This document shows positions 56,301 through 64,000 of a stretch of DNA of 64,000 bases, piece after piece. The first letter of the stretch is position 1. Every line of letters begins with the position of its first letter. Under the pieces are notes generated by a model. That model searched no databases. It worked only from the letters and a program-made list of their open reading frames with translations, and was not told the origin of the DNA. Made by a program: the position numbers and the translations under genes. The DNA is from Helichrysum umbraculigerum (taxonomy: Eukaryota; Streptophyta; Magnoliopsida; Asterales; Asteraceae), in NCBI GenBank assembly GCA_949592205.1, contig CATIUR010000003.1:163917759-163981758 (forward strand), in the 5' to 3' direction.

Positions 56301-56930
56301 GAAGATGGTTAGAATTAATCAAGGATTATGATTGTGAGATTAAATACCATCCAGGGAAAGCCAATGTGGTTGCAGATGCTTTAAGCCGCAAGGTAACTTT
56401 TGATCGAGTTTATTTTATGCGTTTAGAAGTTTCTTCTGATTTGGTGGCTCAGATAAAAGCTGCACAGTTAGAGGCGTTGTCAGACCATAATTTGAAATCT
56501 GAGATTATGTTGAATCGAAAGGAATTGTTAGTAGATGATTCGAGGGGATTAAAAACCTTTCAGTCTCGTGTTTGGATTCCTTTGTTTGGTGGTCTTCGGG
56601 ATGTTATTCTGAATGAAGCCCATAAGTCCAGATTGTCTGTACATCCGGGAAGTACTAAAATGTATAATGACTTGAAACCTTTGTATTGGTGGCCTACAAT
56701 GAAAATGGATGTAGCAAGGTTTGTTAGTTCTTGTCATATTTGTTCTCAAGTGAAAGCTGAACACCAAAAGCCGTATGGTTCGTTGAAACAGCTTGAGATT
56801 CCAGAATGGAAGTGGGAACATTTGACTATGGATTTTGTTACAAAGTTGCCTAAGACAGTTAGAGGAAATAACATGATTTGGGTGATTGTGGATCGATTGA
56901 CCAAGAGTGCTCATTTTCTAGCTACCAATG
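53345..56930 (+). pseudogene. gag-pol of copy 1: internal stop, truncated integrase
   Basis: The frame starts MVFTDMADNEQLPVNP; the second Met (53360) is an equally good start. Gag runs to a TGA at 54287-54289, where copy 2 has an Arg codon, a C-to-T change in a CGA. Translation could resume as a frame open to 56934. That part has three zinc knuckles (one spanning the stop), protease DSGANCSF, RT FIDDILIYS, RNase H YCDASIAGLG and the integrase zinc region. The integrase core stops at SAHFLATN, before its second catalytic Asp, because copy 2 is inserted there; the last codon and stop belong to copy 2's LTR. Confidence 0.92.
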
Positions 56931-58745
56931 TATAACGCCCCTCATTTAATACAACAATATAATATTAAAACTGGCGGAAGCGACTACTGGAAATACATAT
57001 TCTATTAAAACCTGCTAGAAATTTTCGCAACCCTTTGTACAATATGTTTAACTATTAAACAACCATAATTAACATGTTTACAAACCCGGGGCATTATATA
57101 CTGTAAAACATTATTTATTACAAACTGGATCAGAGTTGCAAGTTTCAAACATTCCCAGCATCAAAACATCCTTCCTGACTACCCACATAATATACATCAC
57201 CTGCAGGAAGTAAATTGAGGGATTAGAACGAAGCTAAGTGAATGAATAATCAACTACAATTCAATTTAGCTAGCAATCTGTTCACAATCAATAATGCAAC
57301 AAATATCGTCAAGAGGAACGGTGGTTCCTAGAGACCCTGTTCCGGGTGGCCCCATCAGAACACTTAAATCAACTGTAGGCCAAAACAGTGATTAACCGCT
57401 AACTAAATGCTAATCTCCATCAACACATGTACGCAACCCTGTGTTGACCAACATTAGCAATCAAGTCCAACTGACAATCTAGTTGACCTCTGGATTATAC
57501 ATTTCAATTCAATGTTCGTCAAACAACCAATCAAATGGCATATCATTTCAAAATTAGCATACTATCAATAGTAATCCTATAATTACTGATTGAAATCAAA
57601 CTGACACCACCAAATCAAACTGTGAGTCTCAAATCCACTCACCTGATTCGTCTCAGTTACTTACTCAGCAGTCTTATCTCGCTGAGCCCTGGAATTATCT
57701 GAGAACATAAAATCAATCATAAATTAGTAATTTGTTTTCAACTAATGGTACTTATGTAATTAAACACATTACATAAATAATCACATCATTAATCAATTCC
57801 AACATACAACAATACTATTTATATATAGTATTTATTTAAGTTCACAAACTAAAATGATCATCAATTTTATTCATGCAAATGCGATCCAGGCAAGGGTGGT
57901 GGGATCGCGTTCACCCTTTGCAAAAAGTTCTGTCACCGTTTTACACTTAGCAACGCGATCTGGAAAATAGGGCTGGATCGCGTTCACAAGAAGAAAACGT
58001 TATGGAATCAATTTTTCATTAGGCAACGCGATCCGGGCAAGACTTCAGGATCGCGTTCCTACGCGTTTTAGTTCAGGTGCAGACCTGCAAACACACAGCT
58101 CAAACCCAAATTCCGAAAATTATACAAACTAACCACAATTCAAGTACAGCAACAGTTTTCTGCTCACAATTCATCATATATACATACCATAAGATGTTTA
58201 AAGCATAAGTTCAATATCAATTCATGTTAAAACTTCAAATGATCATAACCATGAATTTGAACATGAAAACTAACTTACAATCAAGGAATTACCACTAGTA
58301 GATGATGATGAGTATGATAACACAAGATCACAATCAGCTCAAGATCACCACAAAGTCTTTGATTCACTTGATTTCTAGCTTTAGGGTTTAAGAGTTTAGA
58401 GCTTTAGCTTTAGGATTTATGGTTCCCAAAAAGGGAAAGTTACCAACTTTCCTAAAAAGGAAATATTTAAGGCGGTTAAGATTTTACACCGACCCGTATC
58501 CACTTAAAACTAGTCCCTTTTTCAATCTATTGCCTGGAACCTAAAACCCATTTGCGAGAAACTTCTTTTATTGCACCGTCAACTATAGTAAATCAAAACA
58601 AACAATAATTTACTAAGCACAATAAGTCCTAAAGCTTATTTAACTAAGTTTCGCAATTTAAACATATTTATCAAATAATTTCTAATACAATTAAATATAG
58701 CAATTTAAAATTAGAAATTACCGGACCAGAAGAGAGGATGTTACA
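56931..58745 (-). repeat. 3' LTR of copy 2 (1815 bp)
   Basis: It begins TATAACGCCCC and ends GAGGATGTTACA in plus orientation. The array region (about 57879-58063) consists of three inverted pairs GCGATCC...GGATCGC, quite unlike the array in copy 1. Confidence 0.9.
57879..58063. repeat. AACGCGATCC / GGATCGCGTT inverted-pair array
   Basis: Three successive pairs of inverted CG-rich motifs, each 20-30 bp apart, could form three hairpins in the RNA. They occupy the position where copy 1 has GATCCGGCGGATC units. Confidence 0.85.
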
Positions 58746-58760
58746 ACTCTCCCCCCCTTA
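58746..58760 (-). promoter_or_regulatory. Polypurine tract overlapping the pol stop codon
   Basis: Minus-strand TAAGGGGGGGAGAGT abuts the 3' LTR. Its first three bases are the stop codon of gag-pol. Confidence 0.85.
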
Positions 58761-61700
58761 AGAAGATTTCGTCCCCGAAATCTCATCACGATCAAACAAT
58801 CCAGGATATCTGGATCTCATACTATCCTCAGTTTCCCAAGTTAGGTTTTCACCTAAACTATGTTTCCATTTCACTAACACCATGGGAATCTGTTTCTTCC
58901 TAAGTTTGGTCACTTTTCTATCAAGAAGTTCTACTGGTTCTTCAACTAACTTCTGACTCTGATCAACTTTCAAATCTTTCAACGGAAGAATCTGAGACTG
59001 GTCTTCAACGTTACATTTCCTCAAATAACAAATGTTAAACGTATCATGAATACCAGCAAGCTCTGGAGGAAGATCCAATGTAACAGACTGATCATTCACA
59101 ATCTGACGAATTCTAAACGGTCCAATATATCGAGGAGCCAATTTGCCACGTTTTCCAAACCGAATTACCCCTTTCCAAGGCGAAACTTTCAGATAAACAA
59201 GTTCACCTTCAACAAATGTAACAGGTCGACGTTTAGGATCTGCATATTGTTTCTGTCTATCACGTGCAGCTTTCAACTTTTCACGAGCCACTGCCACTTT
59301 ATCAGCTGTCATTTGAACAATGTCTGGACCTGCAAACTGCTTCTCACCTGCCTCTAGCCAACAAGTTGGAGTTCTACAACGGCGTCCATAAAGCATTTCA
59401 TATGGAGGCATGCCAATACTAGAATGATAGGAGTTATTATAAGCAAACTCAACCAATGGCAAATGAGAATCCCAAGAACCACCATACTCTAGAATACAAG
59501 CTCTTAACATATCCTCAAGCGTCTGAATCGTACGTTCTGACTGACCATCGGTTTGAGGATGATAAGCTGTACTAAGATTCACACGTGTACCCAATTCATG
59601 CTGCAAACTCTGCCAGAAATGAGATACAAACCTTGGATCTCTATCAGATACAATCGATAATGGAATACCATGCCGAGTAACAATCTCATTCATATACAAC
59701 TGTGCAAGCTTACTCAGAGATGCAGTATCACTAGTAACTAGAAAATGAGCACTCTTGGTCAATCGATCAACAATGACCCAAACCATGTCATTTCCTCGGG
59801 CAGTTCGAGGCAACTTGGTTACAAAATCCATAGTCAAATGTTCCCACTTCCATTCAGGAATCTCAAGCTGTTTCAACGATCCATACGGCTTCTGATGTTC
59901 AGCTTTAACTTGAGAACAAATATGACAAGAACTAACAAACCTTGCTACATCCATCTTCATTGTAGGCCACCAATACAAAGGTTTCAAGTCATTATACATT
60001 TTAGTACTTCCTGGATGTACAGACAATCTGGACTTATGGGCTTCATTCAGAATAATATCCCGAAGACCACCAAACAAAGGTATCCAAACACGAGACTGAA
60101 AGGTTTTTAATCCTCTCGAATCATCCAATAACAATTCCTTTCGATTCAACATAATTTCAGATTTCAAATTATGATTTAACAAAGCCTTTAACTGTGCAGC
60201 TTTTATCTGAGCCACCAAATCAGAAGAAACTTCCAAACGCATAACATAAACTTGATCAGAAGTTACCTTGCGGCTTAAAGCATCAGCAACCACATTGGCT
60301 TTCCCTGGATGGTATTTAATCTCACAATCATAGTCTTTGATTAGCTCTAACCATCGTCTCTGACGCATATTCAACTCTTGTTGCGAGAATATATACTGAA
60401 GACTCTTGTGATCGGTACAAATAACACATTTGGTACCATACAAGTAATGCCTCCAGATTTTCAAAGCAAACACAACCGCTGCAAGCTCTAAATCATGGGT
60501 AGGATAATTTCTTTCATGAGGTTTGAGCTGACGAGAAGCATAAGCAATCACACGATCTCGCTGCATCAAAACACAACCCAAACCAGCAATCGATGCATCA
60601 CAATAAACAATAAAATCATCGGACCCATCTGGCAATGCTAACACAGGAGTCTGACATAACAACTGTTTCAGAGTCTGAAAAGCTGTTTCCTGTTGTTCAG
60701 TCCATATAAACTTTTCATCCTTACGGGTCAATTTAGTCAACGAACCGGCAATTTTAGAAAAATCTTTAATAAACTTCCGGTAATAACCCGCCAAACCAAG
60801 AAAACTTTTTATTTCTGAAGCAGACTTCGGAGCTTTCCAATTCATTACAGCTTCAATTTTCGAAGGATCAACTTTAACACCATCATTACAAATAATATGA
60901 CCCAAAAACTGTACTTCCCGAATCCAAAATTCACATTTAGAAAACTTTGCATACAAATGTTCTCTCTTTAAGGTTTCCAATACCAACCTCAAATGCATTC
61001 CATGCTCTGATTCGGATTTAGAATATACCAAAATGTCATCGATAAACACAATCACAAATTTATCAAGAAAAGGTCGACAAACACGGTTCATCAAATCCAT
61101 AAAAACTGCGGGAGCATTCGTCAAACCAAAAGGCATAACCAGAAATTCAAAATGACCATATCTGGTTCTAAATGCAGTTTTAGGAATATCACAATCCCTA
61201 ACACGAACTTGATGATAACCTGATCTCAAATCAATCTTTGAATAAAATGAAGATCCCTGCAACTGATCAAATAAATCATCTATCCGAGGCAGAGGATATT
61301 TATTCTTTACTGTCCTTTTATTCAATTCCCTATAGTCAATGCACATTCTAAAAGACCCATCTTTCTTTTTCACAAACAGAACTGGTGCACCCCAGGGAGA
61401 AGAACTAGGTCTAATAAACCCTTTATCCAACAACTCCTGTATCTGATTCATCATTTCACGTATCTCAGACGGAGCTAATCTATAAGGGGCTTTGGTTATA
61501 GGTGAAGAGCCAGGAACAAGATCAATCTGGTATTCAACTTCCCTAACCGGTGGTAAACCAGGTAATTCATCAGGGAATACTTCCGGATACTCAGAAACAA
61601 CCGGTACATCAGAAAGAGACTTCTTTTCTAACTTAGCATCAATCACATAAGCTAGATACGATTCACAGCCCTTAGACAAAGATTTCCTAGCTTTCATCAT

Positions 61701-63314
61701 ACTAATCAAAGGTATACAAACATTATCCCGTTCTCCTCGAGCCACGACATATGACTTTTCAGAGATTGGAATTCTAATCAGCTTATTGTGGCAATCTATG
61801 CTTGCTTTATACTGACTTAACCAATCCATACCAATAATCACATCAAAACTAGCAATTGGCATCAACAGAAAGGAAATTGGGAAAGTCTGGCAATCTATCA
61901 TAATACTAGCTCCAATTACCGAGGTGGTAACAGGAACCGATTTGCCACTAGCTATTTCTACCTCAACTGGGTTTGTTATCACAGTAGGCATCATTTTCAA
62001 CTTATCACAGGAGTACACAGATACAAACGAACAATTTGCACCAGAATCAAACAAAACACGAGCTGGTACAGAATTTACAAGAAAAGTACCCGTGATCACG
62101 TCATCTGTATGGACAGCTTCATCAACTGTCATTTGAAAAGCCCTACTAACTGCAGATGGCGGAGTCTTCCGCTTCTGACCGGAAGAAGCTGATGAACCAA
62201 CAACTGTCCCCGAACCCTGTCTCTTAGCCTCAGAACACTGATTTGCACGATGACCTTCCTTATGGCAATTCCAACACACATAAGTAGGGAAAACACAATC
62301 TTTGGCTTCATGCCCAATCACACCACATTTTACACATCTAGTGGTTTGCACAGTACACGGCCCAAAATGTCTAGCTCTACATTTAATACACCAATTGGGA
62401 CGATCAGAAGTACCACCACGACTTTCTTGTTTCTTACCCTGCTGATTTCCTTGCCACCGTTGCTTACCTTTACCAGAAGATTCACTCCTAGATTTCTGAG
62501 AAACTATTTCTTTACTTGGTACTTGTTGAGGTTTCAAATCACTGTCAACAGATCGAGCTAACATAAAAGCTTGAGGAAGAGAGCTCGCTAATCTCACTGA
62601 AGTTCGATAATGATTAGGTAAAGTACCCACAAACTGTTCTATTTGAGTTCTCTCATCAGGAACCCACTGCTGAACAAACCTGAGTTTCTCTGTAAACTGA
62701 TTTATCAAATCATCCATTGACATGTTATCAGTTAACTGCAAATCCATAAACTCCTTTCTAATTCGAGCTATATCATAGTTTGAACAATACTGCTTACAAA
62801 CTTCATTACGAAAATCAGACCATCGGATAGATGCTTTCTGAAAAGAAGTTAATACCGAAGTAATCGATTCCCACCAATTCATAGCTGCTCCTTTTAAAAG
62901 TTGAGTTGCATACGGAACTTTTAGTTCTTCCTCACATTGACAGACTTCAAATTTCTTTTCAACATCTCTCAACCAATCTAGAGTTACAGAAGGATTCGTA
63001 CTACCCGAATACACAGACGGATTACTGCTCATAAAGGTTTTAAATGAACACACCTTTTGTTTTGACGGTGAAATCGTACCAAACACAGGATGAGATGCTT
63101 CAGCCTCTTTTTGTTGTTTATACATTCTAAGTGCTTGGTTTTCCTCTTCCAATTGAAGCAGATACTGATCCCTTTCTGCCTCCTCTCTAGCATGGAAAGA
63201 AGTACCAGCATTCTCATTCCGGTCATCATGAGTCTCAGCAGCAACTTCAGGCCTTGAGGCATTATTAGGGTTCACAGGTAGTTGCTCGTTATCCGCCATA
63301 TCTGTAAACACCAC
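58758..63314 (-). CDS. Intact gag-pol polyprotein, 1518 aa
   Basis: A single uninterrupted ORF. Order: gag with LLKGAAMNWWESI; three zinc knuckles (CIKCRARHFGPC, CVKCGVIGHEAKDC, CWNCHKEGHRANQC); aspartic protease DSGANCSFV (about 423); RT with FIDDILVYS (about 757); RNase H YCDASIAGLGCVL (about 904); integrase zinc region HPGSTKMYN...CHICS (about 1100); integrase core with MDF, SDRDPRF and the following Glu (SERTIQTLEDML); and a C-terminal chromodomain-like end (VLVKWKHSLGENLTWETED). It makes all enzymes needed for retrotransposition; the chromodomain would steer integration to chromatin. It starts MVFTDMADNEQ; the downstream Met may be the real start. No defects were seen, so this copy may be competent. 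Confidence 0.96.
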   Translation of the reverse strand: MVFTDMADNEQLPVNPNNASRPEVAAETHDDRNENAGTSFHAREEAERDQYLLQLEEENQALRMYKQQKEAEASHPVFGTISPSKQKVCSFKTFMSSNPSVYSGSTNPSVTLDWLRDVEKKFEVCQCEEELKVPYATQLLKGAAMNWWESITSVLTSFQKASIRWSDFRNEVCKQYCSNYDIARIRKEFMDLQLTDNMSMDDLINQFTEKLRFVQQWVPDERTQIEQFVGTLPNHYRTSVRLASSLPQAFMLARSVDSDLKPQQVPSKEIVSQKSRSESSGKGKQRWQGNQQGKKQESRGGTSDRPNWCIKCRARHFGPCTVQTTRCVKCGVIGHEAKDCVFPTYVCWNCHKEGHRANQCSEAKRQGSGTVVGSSASSGQKRKTPPSAVSRAFQMTVDEAVHTDDVITGTFLVNSVPARVLFDSGANCSFVSVYSCDKLKMMPTVITNPVEVEIASGKSVPVTTSVIGASIMIDCQTFPISFLLMPIASFDVIIGMDWLSQYKASIDCHNKLIRIPISEKSYVVARGERDNVCIPLISMMKARKSLSKGCESYLAYVIDAKLEKKSLSDVPVVSEYPEVFPDELPGLPPVREVEYQIDLVPGSSPITKAPYRLAPSEIREMMNQIQELLDKGFIRPSSSPWGAPVLFVKKKDGSFRMCIDYRELNKRTVKNKYPLPRIDDLFDQLQGSSFYSKIDLRSGYHQVRVRDCDIPKTAFRTRYGHFEFLVMPFGLTNAPAVFMDLMNRVCRPFLDKFVIVFIDDILVYSKSESEHGMHLRLVLETLKREHLYAKFSKCEFWIREVQFLGHIICNDGVKVDPSKIEAVMNWKAPKSASEIKSFLGLAGYYRKFIKDFSKIAGSLTKLTRKDEKFIWTEQQETAFQTLKQLLCQTPVLALPDGSDDFIVYCDASIAGLGCVLMQRDRVIAYASRQLKPHERNYPTHDLELAAVVFALKIWRHYLYGTKCVICTDHKSLQYIFSQQELNMRQRRWLELIKDYDCEIKYHPGKANVVADALSRKVTSDQVYVMRLEVSSDLVAQIKAAQLKALLNHNLKSEIMLNRKELLLDDSRGLKTFQSRVWIPLFGGLRDIILNEAHKSRLSVHPGSTKMYNDLKPLYWWPTMKMDVARFVSSCHICSQVKAEHQKPYGSLKQLEIPEWKWEHLTMDFVTKLPRTARGNDMVWVIVDRLTKSAHFLVTSDTASLSKLAQLYMNEIVTRHGIPLSIVSDRDPRFVSHFWQSLQHELGTRVNLSTAYHPQTDGQSERTIQTLEDMLRACILEYGGSWDSHLPLVEFAYNNSYHSSIGMPPYEMLYGRRCRTPTCWLEAGEKQFAGPDIVQMTADKVAVAREKLKAARDRQKQYADPKRRPVTFVEGELVYLKVSPWKGVIRFGKRGKLAPRYIGPFRIRQIVNDQSVTLDLPPELAGIHDTFNICYLRKCNVEDQSQILPLKDLKVDQSQKLVEEPVELLDRKVTKLRKKQIPMVLVKWKHSLGENLTWETEDSMRSRYPGLFDRDEISGTKSS

Positions 63315-63461
63315 AACAGCTTACAAATCATTAGTCGTTAGCACCTATTCTACTAACCAATTCACATTCAGTACATAATCCCTTTCCCAAGAATGTTTGA
63401 CACAACACAATCAAAGTTTAGGATTGAACATACAATCATATTCAATTGCCCCCAAACTATT

Positions 63462-63473
63462 GCTCTGATACCA
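63462..63473 (-). promoter_or_regulatory. Primer binding site of copy 2, tRNA-iMet type
   Basis: Minus-strand TGGTATCAGAGC three bases inside the 5' LTR. Confidence 0.9.
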
Positions 63474-63476
63474 ACT

Positions 63477-64000
63477 TATAACGCCCCTCATTTAATACAA
63501 CAATATAATATTAAAACTGGCGGAAGCGACTACTGGAAATACATATTCTATTAAAACCTGCTAGAAATTTTCGCAACCCTTTGTACAATATGTTTAACTA
63601 TTAAACAACCATAATTAACATGTTTACAAACCCGGGGCATTATATACTGTAAAACATTATTTATTACAAACTGGATCAGAGTTGCAAGTTTCAAACATTC
63701 CCAGCATCAAAACATCCTTCCTGACTACCCACATAATATACATCACCTGCAGGAAGTAAATTGAGGGATTAGCACGAAGCTAAGTGAATGAATAATCAAC
63801 TACAATTCAATTTAGCTAGCAATCTGTTCACAATCAATAATGCAACAAATATCGTCAAGAGGAACGGTGGTTCCTAGAGACCCTGTTCCGGGTGGCCCCA
63901 TCAGAACACTTAAATCAACTGTAGGCCAAAACAGTGATTAACCGCTAACTAAATGCTAATCTCCATCAACACATGTACGCAACCCTGTGTTGACCAACAT
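63477..64000 (-). repeat. 5' LTR of copy 2, partial
   Basis: The 524 bp present is a near-identical copy of 56931-57454. The promoter end of the LTR lies outside the window. Confidence 0.9.

Larger units (their letters stand above)
51237..56930 (+). mobile_element. Chromovirus family 2, copy 1: 5' LTR and gag-pol, cut by copy 2
   Basis: A plus-strand Tekay-like element: 5' LTR 51237-53183, primer site 53187-53198, gag-pol from 53345. Its integrase is interrupted at 56930 by copy 2, and the rest would lie beyond the window. The junction gives CAATG (56926-56930) as the expected 5-bp duplication of copy 2. Copy 1 also carries a premature stop in gag, so it was probably dead before or soon after the second insertion. 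Confidence 0.9.
56931..64000 (-). mobile_element. Chromovirus family 2, copy 2: young, gag-pol intact, runs off the window
   Basis: A minus-strand element inserted in copy 1: 3' LTR 56931-58745, polypurine tract, gag-pol 63314-58758, primer site 63462-63473, and a 5' LTR from 63477 that leaves the window at 64000. The visible 524 bp of the 5' LTR differs from the 3' LTR by one base that I could find (a/c near 57228 versus 63774), so the insertion is very recent. If the LTR is full length, the element should end near 65,290 and be followed by CAATG. Confidence 0.92.

Noticed and set aside
59046..62561. Plus-strand ORFs of 70-121 codons
   Set aside because: They are antisense frames of the intact gag-pol, and mirror images recur antisense to copy 1.

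Overview
The window is nuclear DNA of a flowering plant, most likely a eudicot. It is AT-rich, it carries two spliced plant regulatory genes, plant telomere-type TTTAGGG blocks, and a dense layer of plant transposons. Asteraceae would fit the overall look, but that is a weak inference. No rRNA, tRNA or CRISPR locus was seen. All comparisons were made by eye; no search was run.

Layout. 1-960: phase-compatible exons of an unrecognised plus-strand gene. 1650-8200: stacked DNA-transposon remnants (an orphan CACTA end; a hAT-like element at 2036-5867 that holds a (TA)n-anchored inverted-repeat element; a hAT-like element at 6238-6832; a Stowaway MITE at 7227-7499). 8212-19616: a palindromic CACTA-like element split by a young 10.9-kb Ty3/gypsy chromovirus (8476-19392, minus strand) that has 2.6-kb LTRs, an extra ORF before gag and one frameshift in pol. 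19714-21581: two foldback Mutator-like elements with perfect 10-bp target duplications and telomere-repeat loops. 21582-24590: small MITEs and plain AT-rich spacer.

24592-29655 (minus) is a complete VIN3-like (VEL) gene with four coding exons, 634 codons. It encodes a Polycomb-associated PHD, fibronectin-III and VID protein. 31292-37932 is a cluster of hAT-type elements, including an intact 3190-bp element at 33608-36797 with a 703-aa transposase. 40221-41884 is a second (TA)n-anchored inverted-repeat element. 42160-45250 holds a truncated LTR, a broken gypsy-type transposase-domain gene and a separate promoter-like segment.

47458-50533 (minus) is a complete AINTEGUMENTA-like/PLETHORA gene, closest to PLT5/AIL5. 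It has nine coding exons, including one of 9 nt, and 510 codons. From 51237 to the window end are two copies of a second chromovirus family. Copy 1 (plus) has a stop codon in gag and is cut in its integrase by copy 2 (minus), whose 1518-aa polyprotein is uninterrupted.

The two host genes are not an operon. One encodes a chromatin repressor component and the other a meristem transcription factor, and they are separated by transposons. Points that look new or unusual: CG-rich dyad arrays with unrelated sequences in the LTRs of related elements; a coiled-coil-like ORF upstream of gag; a nearly perfect 70-bp-arm telomere-repeat hairpin inside a transposon; and a young LTR element without a target-site duplication.
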